The notes under the pieces are model-generated. The model was not told the DNA's origin. It ran no database searches and was given only the letters and a program-made list of their open reading frames with translations. Positions 1-7,502 of a stretch of DNA of 10,189 nt are shown one piece after another (position 1 is the stretch's first letter; every line of letters begins with the position of its first letter). A program made the position numbers and the translations under genes. The stretch is from Chthoniobacter sp. (GTDB lineage Bacteria > Verrucomicrobiota > Verrucomicrobiia > Chthoniobacterales > Chthoniobacteraceae), in assembly GCA_025352865.1 (NCBI GenBank), contig JANXSB010000621.1, forward strand, positions 1 through 10,189, in the 5' to 3' direction.

Positions 1-1616
1 TGGGTGGCGATTCCCTCGAAGATCAGGCGGGCCGGGAGACTAGCCCACGGCCAGCCGCCACGTCCGCCCGTACCCGGCGAACTGCTGAACGAGCCGGTCG
101 TAAAAATGAGCGCGGGATCGACCTCGCGCACGGCGTCGGCGAAGTAGCCGTACTGGTGAAACGTGGTGTCGTAGTGCTCGGCGTATTTCACAAATTCGAG
201 CTGCGTTTTCGCCGGCTCCTCGTACGGCAGCACGGGCGGGCCGAGGCTCGGCGCACGCGGCATGCGCGGCTGCGGTGCGCCGAAAAACGCGGTCATCCCC
301 TCCCCCCACGGACGGTCGGGAACCGGCGGTGCCCATTCCCAGTACGAGACGTAGCCGCCATTCGCGGAACCGATGTCGAGCCCGGCGAAATTTGGCAGCC
401 GCGCAAAACGCTGCGCGGCGAGCGAGAGGCTGCGGTAGAGCGGCGCGTGCCAGTCCGGCATCGTGTGCGCGAAGAACGCAGCGTTCGGATGCTGGAGCGA
501 GGGGCGGTTCCAATTGCTGTCGTACTGCAGGCCGAGCCGCACACCGCGCCGCGCGAGCGCCGCCGCGCGCTGCTCAAAGCTGTCCGGCGCGGATGGCACG
601 GGCAGCGTCTGCGCGGGATCGAAAATCGTGTCGAAACCTAGCTCCGCCACGCGCGCCGCGTAATCCGCGGCGGTGTCGCCCTTTTTGAAAAAGCCGCCGC
701 TCATCCCGAGCGGCAGCGCCGTGGCGTAGAGCGTGAGCGGCGAGCGCGTGACGGCGTTTCCAAAATGTCGCTGCAACCCGGCGACCGGCTCCGGCACAGC
801 ATCCGCGGGCGGCGGCTGCGCGAGCGCGGCGAGGTCGGCGGCCCATTCCTTCGGGTTGGGAAACGTCTCGGGACGCGTGAGATTTTGCACCGTGATCCTC
901 GGCCCCTCGCCCGCGACCGTGGTATTGAGCGCAAACGGAATCTCGCGCGGATTGCCGAGCGTGACCGGCTGCAAACCGGCGGCGATTTTCAACGGCGGAC
1001 GCCCGTCCACGCTCAGTTCGTAGCGATGCCCCGGCTCGACCTGCGGGAGCAGCAGTGTGAGCGAACGCCACGGGCCGGCCTTGTGATAGACGGTCGCGCC
1101 GTCGGCTTTCAGCTCCACGTTTTTCACCACCGGCCCGCCCTCGCCTTTGAGCAAAATCGGGAACAGCCACAGCTCGTAGCGTCCGCTCATGGCCTCGCTG
1201 GCGTTGGCGCAGCGTGCGGTCCAGTCGGCGGTGTAGATGTGGCGGCGGCCCGCGCGCCATTCCATCGCGCGCAGCCAGTGCCTGCCGGGCTGGAGCACGT
1301 CGTCGCCGGGCATTTGGAAAGGCGACGCGGCCTCCGCGCCCGCGCGCAGTTTGAGCGGGATCTGCGCGTCCGCGCGGTCGCGGAAAATGGGCTGACCATT
1401 GAGCGTGAAGTCCGGCCAGTCCACGGCGTCCGGCGAATCCACATCGCGCCGCGCGAGCTGTCGCGTAGGCGCGAGGCCGGTGCTCAGGCCGAGCGGCATG
1501 TCGTAGCGCACGAGGCTGAGCTGGCCGGTGAAAGGCGGCGCGTCAGCGGCGCGCGTGCCGGATGTGGCGGCGAGAAAAATGTAGAGCGCGGCGAGTCTGG
1601 GGAAGGACGGGCGCAT
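1..1616 (-). CDS. Secreted protein with a putative glycoside-hydrolase-like TIM barrel, C-terminus cut by window edge
   Basis: The frame is open from an ATG at 1616 to the left edge, giving at least 538 residues with no stop. Residues 1-24 look like a signal peptide: basic start MRPSFPR, hydrophobic LAALYIFLAA, then a TRA-A cleavage-type site, so export is likely. Residues about 25-300 are rich in predicted beta strand and may be sugar-binding or Ig-like modules. From about 310 the pattern changes to barrel-like alternation: ELGFDTIFDP near 325, a GLQYDSNWNRP strand, then NFAGLDIGSANGGY near 410-420 and YWEW near 425-428. D414 and E427 are candidate acids. Such motifs are common in clan-A-type glycoside hydrolases, but I cannot name a family and catalysis is unproven. 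The gene lies 70 bases downstream of rmlD, behind hairpins, so it is probably a separate unit. No Shine-Dalgarno precedes the start. This frame was chosen over others because it has a signal peptide and an uninterrupted, protein-like composition. Confidence 0.8.
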   Translation of the reverse strand, partial: MRPSFPRLAALYIFLAATSGTRAADAPPFTGQLSLVRYDMPLGLSTGLAPTRQLARRDVDSPDAVDWPDFTLNGQPIFRDRADAQIPLKLRAGAEAASPFQMPGDDVLQPGRHWLRAMEWRAGRRHIYTADWTARCANASEAMSGRYELWLFPILLKGEGGPVVKNVELKADGATVYHKAGPWRSLTLLLPQVEPGHRYELSVDGRPPLKIAAGLQPVTLGNPREIPFALNTTVAGEGPRITVQNLTRPETFPNPKEWAADLAALAQPPPADAVPEPVAGLQRHFGNAVTRSPLTLYATALPLGMSGGFFKKGDTAADYAARVAELGFDTIFDPAQTLPVPSAPDSFEQRAAALARRGVRLGLQYDSNWNRPSLQHPNAAFFAHTMPDWHAPLYRSLSLAAQRFARLPNFAGLDIGSANGGYVSYWEWAPPVPDRPWGEGMTAFFGAPQPRMPRAPSLGPPVLPYEEPAKTQLEFVKYAEHYDTTFHQYGYFADAVREVDPALIFTTGSFSSSPGTGGRGGWPWASLPARLIFEGIAT

Positions 1617-1650
1617 GGCTAATGGATGAATCCGAACCAGCGCGAAGGAA

Positions 1651-1680
1651 AGGCGGAAAAGCCGCCTGGGCTTTTCAGCC
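1651..1680 (-). terminator. Tandem hairpins after rmlD, possible terminator
   Basis: Read on the minus strand just past the rmlD stop, the first hairpin is GGCT-GAAA-AGCC (1669-1680), a 4-bp stem closed by a GNRA-type tetraloop. A second follows at 1651-1667: AGGCGG-CTTTT-CCGCCT, a perfect 6-bp GC-rich stem. After it comes TTCCTTC rather than a clean T-run. The position between rmlD and the next gene fits intrinsic termination, but the weak tail makes it a tentative call. Confidence 0.45.
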
Positions 1681-1686
1681 TTGCCC

Positions 1687-2574
1687 TCAGCGGTGCCGCG
1701 GAGCCCAATGCGTGCGGACGTATTCCTCGACCGCCTCCTGCCACGGGCGCGGGGTGAGGCCGGTGGTGCGCTCGAGGAGCGCGGTGCTCATCGCGGTATA
1801 GACGGGGCGGCGCGCGATGAAGGCTTTCAACTCCGCCATTTTCAACGCGCCGACGGTGCGGCCTTTGAGCGGCACGCCGGCGGCGAGCGCGCAGTCGAGC
1901 GCGTGCTGGCCGTACTCCTGCCAGGTGCAGGTGCCGGCGTTGCAAAGATGCACGACCCCATCGAGCGGCACCTCATCGAGCAGCGGGCGCAGCAGGCGCG
2001 CGGCGTCGAGCGTGTAAGTGGGCACGGCGACCTTGTCGCCGATGGCCTCGACGGTTTCGTGCTCCAGCGCGTGCTGCAAAATTTGATCGACGAAGCTCGG
2101 CCGATCCGGGCCGAAAACCCACGACACTCGCACCGCGAGATGGCTGTCCGAAACCGCGTGGAGGCAGCGTTCGCCGCCGAGCTTCGATTCGCCATAGACG
2201 CTGATCGGCCGCGCCTCATCCTCCTCGGTATAGGGCTCGCGCTTTTCGCCGTCGAAGACGTAATCCGTGCTGATGTGGATGCAGCGCGCCTTTTTCCGCG
2301 TGCAGGCGTCGGCGATGGTCGCGACGGCTTTGCTGTTCAGGAGAAAAGCCTCGTCAGGTTCCTTCTCGCAGCGGTCCACATTCGTTTGTGCGGCGCAGTT
2401 CACGAGAGCGTCGAACTCGAGTTCGGCGAGCGTTTCATGCACCTGCCGGAAGTCACCGATGTCGAGCAGCGCGTGGTTGAAGCCAATCACATCATCGCCC
2501 GCCGCGCGCCATTCGCGCATCAGCGCCGCACCGAGCCGTCCGCCGCTGCCGATGATGACGATTCTGCGCGGCAT
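1687..2574 (-). CDS. rmlD: dTDP-4-dehydrorhamnose reductase RmlD
   Basis: This 295-residue cytoplasmic enzyme carries out the last step of dTDP-L-rhamnose synthesis, the NAD(P)H reduction of dTDP-4-keto-L-rhamnose. It is an extended SDR protein. The N-terminal Rossmann motif GSGGRLG is at residues 9-15, the NCAAQTNVDRCE block at 59-70, STDYVFDG at 102-109, and the catalytic Tyr-Lys pair in YGESK is Y127/K131. Length matches the family (about 290-300). The ATG at 2574 lies 3 bases after the rmlB stop, so the two are almost certainly cotranscribed and perhaps translationally coupled. The product feeds rhamnose into surface polysaccharide or glycans. rmlA and rmlC, needed to complete the pathway, are not in this window. 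No truncation or odd composition was seen. Assignment to RmlD rather than another SDR sugar reductase is well supported by the motifs and the rmlB neighbour. Confidence 0.95.
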   Translation of the reverse strand: MPRRIVIIGSGGRLGAALMREWRAAGDDVIGFNHALLDIGDFRQVHETLAELEFDALVNCAAQTNVDRCEKEPDEAFLLNSKAVATIADACTRKKARCIHISTDYVFDGEKREPYTEEDEARPISVYGESKLGGERCLHAVSDSHLAVRVSWVFGPDRPSFVDQILQHALEHETVEAIGDKVAVPTYTLDAARLLRPLLDEVPLDGVVHLCNAGTCTWQEYGQHALDCALAAGVPLKGRTVGALKMAELKAFIARRPVYTAMSTALLERTTGLTPRPWQEAVEEYVRTHWAPRHR

Positions 2575-2577
2575 GAC

Positions 2578-3555
2578 TCAGCGTTTCAGCAGCGGCGTCC
2601 ACCACTCGCGGTTGCGGACGTACCAATCGATCGTCTCGCGGATGCCCTGCTCGTGCCGGTGCTGCGGCTTCCATTGCAGTTGCGCGTGCGCCTTCGATGA
2701 ATCGATGGCGTAGCGCCGGTCGTGGCCGAGGCGGTCGGTGACGTATTTGATCAGGCTCTCGGGCTTGCCGAGATGCGCGAGGATCATTTTCACCACGTCG
2801 ATATTCCGCATCTCGCCGTCGGAACCGACGTTATAGACCTCGCCCAGTTTTCCATTGAGCAGCGCGGAGACGATGGCCGCGCAGTGGTCCTCGACGTGAA
2901 TCCAATCGCGCACGTTCAGCCCGTCGCCATAGACCGGGAGCGGCTTGTCGGAGAGCGCGTTGATGATCATCAGCGGGATGAGTTTTTCGGGAAACTGATA
3001 CGTCCCGTAGTTGTTCGAGCAGCGCGTGACGACGACCTCCATGCCGAAGGTGTGCTGATACGCCAGCGCGAGCAGGTCGGCGGACGCCTTGCTCGCGGAG
3101 TACGGCGAGCTGGGTTCGAGCGGCGAGGTTTCGGAAAATTTTCCCTCGGGCCCGAGCGAGCCGTACACCTCGTCGGTGGAGATTTGCACGAAGCGCCGGA
3201 CGCCGTGCCGGCGGGCGGCGTTGAGCAGCGTGGAGGTGCCGACGACGTTCGTGTGGATGAAATCGCCGGGCGAATCAATCGAGCGATCGACGTGCGACTC
3301 GGCGGCGAAATTGAGCACCGCGAAGAACTGATGCTTCGCGAGCACGGCGTCGATTTTGCCGGCGTCGCAAATGTCGGCGTGGAGAAATTCGTAACGCTCG
3401 CCGTAGTTCTCCACGACGCCCGCGAGGTTCGCGAGATTTCCGGCGTAGGTCAGCGCGTCCACGTTCGTAATCATCGCCGGGCCGTAATGATTGAGGACGT
3501 GACGGATGAAATTGCTGCCGATGAAGCCGCAGCCGCCGGTGACGAGGAGTCGCAT
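2578..3555 (-). CDS. rmlB: dTDP-glucose 4,6-dehydratase RmlB
   Basis: This is a 325-residue NAD-dependent extended SDR that converts dTDP-D-glucose to dTDP-4-keto-6-deoxy-D-glucose. The start is MRLLVTGGCGFIGSNF, with the TGGxGFIGS dinucleotide motif at residues 6-14. The family-typical LTYAGNLANL is at 35-44 and NFAAESHVDRSI at 82-93. The dehydratase triad signature STDEVYG is at 126-132 (T127, D128, E129), and the catalytic YSASK gives Y152/K156. SNNYGTYQFPEKLIP (180-194) and the RDWIHVEDH segment near 216-224 are also standard. Length is slightly short of E. coli RmlB (361) but normal for the group. It is the first gene of an rmlB-rmlD pair read leftwards. A perfect 7-bp inverted repeat lies directly upstream of its ATG. 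No Shine-Dalgarno is visible. Confidence 0.96.
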   Translation of the reverse strand: MRLLVTGGCGFIGSNFIRHVLNHYGPAMITNVDALTYAGNLANLAGVVENYGERYEFLHADICDAGKIDAVLAKHQFFAVLNFAAESHVDRSIDSPGDFIHTNVVGTSTLLNAARRHGVRRFVQISTDEVYGSLGPEGKFSETSPLEPSSPYSASKASADLLALAYQHTFGMEVVVTRCSNNYGTYQFPEKLIPLMIINALSDKPLPVYGDGLNVRDWIHVEDHCAAIVSALLNGKLGEVYNVGSDGEMRNIDVVKMILAHLGKPESLIKYVTDRLGHDRRYAIDSSKAHAQLQWKPQHRHEQGIRETIDWYVRNREWWTPLLKR

Positions 3556-3561
3556 AGGGGT

Positions 3562-3588
3562 GCGGTTTCTAGCAGCGGTGAAAACCGC
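3562..3588. repeat. Small perfect inverted repeat just upstream of rmlB
   Basis: GCGGTTT (3562-3568) and AAACCGC (3582-3588) are exact reverse complements with a 13-base spacer, ending 6 bases before the rmlB start codon as read on the minus strand. It could form a hairpin in the 5' leader or be a repressor site. Nothing in the sequence decides between these, and chance is possible in GC-rich DNA. Confidence 0.35.
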
Positions 3589-3633
3589 GCGCCATGATTT
3601 TTCCGCAATCCCCGCAACGCGGCACGCCCTGAG

Positions 3634-3729
3634 TTTTTTGACAGGATTACAGGATTATTTGGATGGACAGGATTTTCGGACGCCGGGCCATCCCGTCCAT
3701 CCTCCTAATCCTGTAATCCCGTCAAAAAA
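3634..3729. repeat. Large imperfect inverted repeat built on ACAGGATT units
   Basis: Two 40-base arms (3634-3673 and 3690-3729) are reverse complements at 35 of 40 positions around a 16-base loop. The left arm begins with six T, then GAC, and carries ACAGGATT in tandem at 3641-3648 and 3649-3656 and again at 3667-3674. The right arm has the complement AATCCTGT at 3707-3714 and ends in a run of A. Mismatches are a 3x3 internal loop (3658-3660 against 3703-3705) and two isolated positions (3643/3720, 3669/3694). Both isolated mismatches are A-C on the plus strand but become U-G wobbles in a minus-strand transcript. The T-runs are at the base of the stem and not after it, so it is not a standard intrinsic terminator. 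It lies between pilB and rmlB, both minus strand. Most likely it is a dispersed intergenic palindromic repeat. Confidence 0.85.
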
Positions 3730-3743
3730 ACTGGCGCGTCGCC

Positions 3744-3761
3744 ATGCCGTAAGCGCGGCAT
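3744..3761. other. Short hairpin after the pilB stop
   Basis: ATGCCG (3744-3749) and CGGCAT (3756-3761) form a perfect 6-bp stem with a 6-base loop. The T-run (TTTT) follows only on the plus strand, where no gene ends, while the minus strand that carries pilB has A's before the stem. It might help end the pilB message, but evidence is thin. Confidence 0.25.
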
Positions 3762-3774
3762 TTTCAAAACGCAC

Positions 3775-5457
3775 TCAGGTGTATTTCAGCACTTCCTCGA
3801 TCGTCGTCTCGCCGTCGTAAATGCAGCGCAGACCGTCCTGCCGCAGCGTGGTCATGCCGAGTTCGATGGCCTTCTGTTTGAGGACGACGGACGGGGCGCG
3901 CTTGTTGATGAGGTCGCGGATCGGGTCGGTGATGTCGAGCAGCTCGTAGATGCCTTTGCGGCCTTTGTAACCGGTGTGGTTACACGCTTCGCACCCTTTG
4001 CCGTAGTAGAAACTTTTGTCGCCGATCTCATGCGGCGAAAGTCCGAGCTGGGCGAGCGCGGATTCGTTCGGCTCGTAGGCGGTTTTGCAACCGAGGCAGA
4101 TTTTGCGGATGAGCCGCTGGCCGAGCACGCCTTCGAGCGAGGACGAGATCATGAAAGGCTCGACGCCCATGTCGATGAGCCGCGTGACGGCGCCGGGCGC
4201 GTCATTCGTGTGCAGCGTGGTGAAGACAAGGTGCCCGGTGAGCGACGCCTGGATGGCGATCTGCGCGGTCTCCACGTCGCGCGTTTCACCCACCATGATG
4301 CGGTCGGGATCCTGCCGGAGAAAGGCGCGCAGCGTGCGCGCGAAAGTGAGGCCGATCTTCTCGTCCATCGGCACCTGGATGATGCCCTCGATGTTGTATT
4401 CCACGGGGTCTTCGGCGGTCAGCACCTTCGAGTCGATGGTGTTGATCTTGTTCAGGCAGGCGTAAAGCGTGGTCGTTTTTCCCGAGCCGGTGGGGCCGGT
4501 GACGATGAAGATGCCGTTGGGCTTTTCGATCGTCTTGAGGAGATAGTGGTAAATGTAATCCGGCATTCCGAGCGCCTCGATCTCGAGGTTCACGGTGGTG
4601 CGGTCGAGGACGCGGAGCACCACGCTCTCGCCAAACTGCGTGGGCAGCGTGGAGACGCGCAGATCGACCTGCCGGCCGGCGATAATTTTCTGGATGCGCC
4701 CGTCCTGCGGCAGCCGGCGCTCGGCGATGTTCAGGTTCGACATGACCTTCACGCGCGAGATCACGGGCAGCGCGAGGTGGCGCGGCGGAGGCGACATTTC
4801 GTAAAGCGCGCCGTCCACCCGGTAGCGGATTTTGAACTCGGTCTCGAACGGCTCGAAATGAATGTCCGACGCGCGATCCTGAATCGCCTGGTGGATGATG
4901 AGATCGACGTAGCGGATGATCGGCGTGGCATTGGCCTCGGCTTCGAGGTGCTTCATGTCCTGCCCTTCGCCGCCGCCAAACTCCAGCTCCCCGCCGAGCT
5001 GCGCGAGGATCTCGTCCATGCTCCCGAGGTCGGTGCCGTAGTTCTTTTTGATCAGCTCATCGATCTGGTAGATCGGCGCGACCATGACCTGGATTTCTTT
5101 GCCGAGGGCAAAGCGCAAATCTTCGCCCGTCTGCGCATTGAGCGGGTCGGCCAGTGCCACCTGGATGTTCCCGCTTTCCACCCCGAGCGGAAAAGCGCGA
5201 TGCAGCAAAGCGAGGCCGCCGGGGATGAGCCGGAGGACATCCGGCGGCGGCTCAAAGCCCGCGAGATCGACGAAATCCGTTCCGAGCGAGGTGGCAATGG
5301 TTTCGTAAAATTCCCGATCGGTGCAGACGCCGAAATCGACCATCACTTCGACGAGCGATTTGCCGCTGTGGTTGACTTCCTGGGTGATGTCTTCGATCTG
5401 GCCGGCATCGACGACATGGTGCTCGGCGAACATTTCGAGGACTTGCTTGGTGTTCAT
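3775..5457 (-). CDS. pilB: Type IV pilus / type II secretion assembly ATPase (PilB/GspE family)
   Basis: This 560-residue cytoplasmic hexameric ATPase should drive assembly of a type IV pilus or a type II secretion pseudopilus at the inner membrane. An N-terminal MshEN-like domain spans about 50-140, followed by an acidic linker (141-172). The core motifs are all present: RASDIHFEP (195-203), Walker A GPTGSGKT (321-328), an Asp-box AEDPVEY (348-354), the Walker B region RIMVGETRD (386-394) and the His box TTLHTNDA (413-420). The zinc tetracysteine is complete: C454, C457, C489 and C492. The ATG at 5457 (MNTKQVLEMF) was chosen because the 51 residues encoded further upstream to 5610 are Pro/Arg/Gly-rich and unlike the family. 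The upstream context CCCACCCACC has no Shine-Dalgarno. Length and tetracysteine fit PilB best, but GspE cannot be excluded because no pilT, pilC or gsp neighbours are present. Confidence 0.92.
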   Translation of the reverse strand: MNTKQVLEMFAEHHVVDAGQIEDITQEVNHSGKSLVEVMVDFGVCTDREFYETIATSLGTDFVDLAGFEPPPDVLRLIPGGLALLHRAFPLGVESGNIQVALADPLNAQTGEDLRFALGKEIQVMVAPIYQIDELIKKNYGTDLGSMDEILAQLGGELEFGGGEGQDMKHLEAEANATPIIRYVDLIIHQAIQDRASDIHFEPFETEFKIRYRVDGALYEMSPPPRHLALPVISRVKVMSNLNIAERRLPQDGRIQKIIAGRQVDLRVSTLPTQFGESVVLRVLDRTTVNLEIEALGMPDYIYHYLLKTIEKPNGIFIVTGPTGSGKTTTLYACLNKINTIDSKVLTAEDPVEYNIEGIIQVPMDEKIGLTFARTLRAFLRQDPDRIMVGETRDVETAQIAIQASLTGHLVFTTLHTNDAPGAVTRLIDMGVEPFMISSSLEGVLGQRLIRKICLGCKTAYEPNESALAQLGLSPHEIGDKSFYYGKGCEACNHTGYKGRKGIYELLDITDPIRDLINKRAPSVVLKQKAIELGMTTLRQDGLRCIYDGETTIEEVLKYT

Positions 5458-5720
5458 GGTGGGTGGGAAAAAGGGTGTGGGAAACTGCGCGGGATGCGCG
5501 CCACGTTCTATGCGCGCAATCCCGCCTTCGCGCCAAGGAAAAACCCCGCTGCTCCCGTCCCCAACATCACTCGGGCAGGTCCTTCTCGCCGGCGTCACAA
5601 GGCTCCTCAAACTTTGTTCAGAATTACGGCTTGCCTTTTTTCCCTTCGCTCCGCGCGATGCGGTCTGCGGGCGCGAATTCGCAGTGACTCGCCGGGCCGC
5701 CGTCGCTAAATCACCGCGCG
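5458..5720. promoter_or_regulatory. Divergent intergenic region between pilB and the permease gene
   Basis: This 263-base spacer separates two divergent genes, so it must hold the promoter for each unless the permease is expressed otherwise. It has a relatively AT-rich stretch at about 5605-5645, where a promoter is most plausible. I could not identify a convincing -35/-10 pair, operator or riboswitch, and the short frames inside it do not look like proteins. Confidence 0.4.
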
Positions 5721-7415
5721 ATGTCGAAGACCTTTGCCTGGCTCGTCTATGCGCTGACCGCGGCGTTCTTCGCCTGCTTTTTCGTGTGGCCGATCGGGAC
5801 GGTGCTGGGCGGGGCGTTCTTCGATGCGGACCGGCGGTTCACGTTCGATTTCGTCGGCGAGGTTTTTCGCAACCGCATTTACCTCGAAGGGCTGCGCAAC
5901 GCATTCTTCCTCGCGGTCGGCAGCACCACGGCGGCGCTAGCGATCGCACTGCCGCTCGCTTGGATCGCGGATCGCTTTGAGTTTCCGGGGAAGAAGCTGC
6001 TCACGGGCGCGATCCTCGTGCCGATGATTCTGCCGCCATTCGTCGGAGCCATCGGCATCCGGCAGATGCTCGGGCAGTACGGCGCGCTCAATGCGCTGCT
6101 CGCGAAAATCGGCGTGCTCAGCGCGGGGGGAACCATCGACTGGCTGGGCAGCGGGCGGATGTGGGGCGTGGTCGCGCTGAATGCGCTGCACCTTTATCCG
6201 ATCCTCTTTTTGAACCTCACGGCGGCGCTCGCCAATCTCGATCCGGCGATGGAGGAGGCGGCGGAAAACCTGGGCTGCACGGGCTTCCGGCGGTTCCGGC
6301 GGATTACGCTGCCGCTCATCATGCCTGGACTTTTTGCGGGCGGGACGATCGTCTTCATCTTCGCTTTCACGGAGCTGGGCGTGCCGCTGATTTTCGATCT
6401 GACACGCGTGACGCCGGTGCAGATTTTTTACGGGATCAAGGAGATTGCGGGCAACCCGTTCCCATTCGCGCTCGTAGTCGTGATGCTCGCGAGCACAGCA
6501 CTGCTCTACGCGGCGAGCAAGCTCGCCTTTGGAAACGCGGGCACGGCGATGACGGCGAAAGCCACGACGCTCGCCGGTGCGCGCACGCCGGGCACCGGCG
6601 CGCAATGGGCTTGCGCGCTGGGTTTCGCGGCGGTGACGGCGCTGGCGCTGCTGCCGCATCTCGGCGTGATTTTCGTGTCGTTCGCGGGCGAGTGGTATCG
6701 CTCGGTGCTGCCGGGCGCGTGGACGCTCGATCATTACCAGGCGGCGCTCGGGCATGGGCTCACGGTGCCGTCGATCATCAACAGCGTGAAATACGCGGCG
6801 TGCTCCACGCTCTTCGACGTGGTGCTCGGCGTGGCCATCGCCTACGTGATCGTCCGCACCACGCTGCCGGGGCGCGCGCTGCTGGATGCGATGGCGATGC
6901 TGCCGCTCGCGGTGCCGGGCCTCGTCCTCGCCTTCGGCTACATCTCCATGACCCAGGACGGTCGCGCCTTCGCGTGGCTGAATCCCTCACGCGACCCGAC
7001 GCTGCTCCTCATCATCGCCTACTCGATCCGGCGGCTGCCTTACGTGATGCGCGCGACAGTTGCCGGCCTCCAGCAGACGAGCGTGACCCTCGAGGAAGCC
7101 GCGCAAAATCTCGGCTGCCCGCCGCTGCGCGCCATACGCCGGATCACCTTTCCGCTCATCACGGCGAACATTCTCGCCGGCGGTCTGCTCGCGTTTTCCT
7201 TCGCGATGCTGGAGGTGTCGGACTCGCTCATCCTCGCGCAGAAGCAGCAGCATTTCCCGATCACGAAGGCGATCTACGAACTCTTCCAGCTCATGGGCGA
7301 AGGCCGTTTTGTCTCGTCCGCGCTCGGCGTGTGGGCGATGGTTTTCCTCGGGCTGACGATCTTCACGACCAGCCGGATTCTCGGCAAAAAACTCGGCGCG
7401 CTTTTCCGCGTGTAG
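5721..7415 (+). CDS. Double-domain ABC transporter permease, ferric iron (FbpB/AfuB) type
   Basis: This 564-residue inner-membrane protein has two fused BPD-type permease halves and about 12 hydrophobic segments, beginning at residues 8-25. Each half carries an EAA loop that docks the ABC ATPase: EEAAENLGC...RRITLPLI near 178-200 and EEAAQNLGC...RRITFPLI near 458-480. The close similarity of the two loops shows the internal duplication. Length and duplicated layout match FbpB/AfuB/SfuB permeases for iron(III). Related fused permeases for thiamine (ThiP) or phosphonates share the fold, so the substrate is not proven. The periplasmic binding protein and ATPase genes are absent from the window; the upstream neighbour is divergent pilB and the downstream one convergent thyA. 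They must be elsewhere or the permease is an orphan. The ATG at 5721 gives a normal first helix; no Shine-Dalgarno was seen. The 87-base gap to thyA has no clear terminator. Confidence 0.9.
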   Translation: MSKTFAWLVYALTAAFFACFFVWPIGTVLGGAFFDADRRFTFDFVGEVFRNRIYLEGLRNAFFLAVGSTTAALAIALPLAWIADRFEFPGKKLLTGAILVPMILPPFVGAIGIRQMLGQYGALNALLAKIGVLSAGGTIDWLGSGRMWGVVALNALHLYPILFLNLTAALANLDPAMEEAAENLGCTGFRRFRRITLPLIMPGLFAGGTIVFIFAFTELGVPLIFDLTRVTPVQIFYGIKEIAGNPFPFALVVVMLASTALLYAASKLAFGNAGTAMTAKATTLAGARTPGTGAQWACALGFAAVTALALLPHLGVIFVSFAGEWYRSVLPGAWTLDHYQAALGHGLTVPSIINSVKYAACSTLFDVVLGVAIAYVIVRTTLPGRALLDAMAMLPLAVPGLVLAFGYISMTQDGRAFAWLNPSRDPTLLLIIAYSIRRLPYVMRATVAGLQQTSVTLEEAAQNLGCPPLRAIRRITFPLITANILAGGLLAFSFAMLEVSDSLILAQKQQHFPITKAIYELFQLMGEGRFVSSALGVWAMVFLGLTIFTTSRILGKKLGALFRV

Positions 7416-7502
7416 TTTCTCCCAATCAGCCGCCGCAACTGGTGCCCGCGATTCCTGAGCTGGATGGTGATGCGCTTCCCGCTGGCCTTCCTGCGCAGTC
7501 TC

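Noticed and set aside
574..1622. Open frames on both strands inside the secreted protein gene (574-1260 minus, 765-1622 plus)
   Set aside because: Both are Arg/Ala-rich shadows. The frame from 1616 to the left edge has a signal peptide and balanced composition.
1681..2700. Plus-strand open frame (339 codons) opposite rmlD and the end of rmlB
   Set aside because: It overlaps two well-identified enzymes on the other strand and has no recognisable domain.
5458..5610. 51-residue N-terminal extension of pilB to an ATG at 5610
   Set aside because: The extra residues are Arg/Pro/Gly-rich and unlike PilB family starts, while MNTKQVLEMF at 5457 begins a typical N-terminal domain.
3976..5709. Long plus-strand open frame (577 codons) opposite pilB
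   Set aside because: It is the antisense shadow of a gene with all family motifs intact. It is rich in Arg, Asp, Val and His with no protein-like pattern and arises from high third-position GC.
7416..7502. Possible bidirectional terminator between the permease gene and thyA
   Set aside because: No stable stem followed by a T-run was found on either strand.
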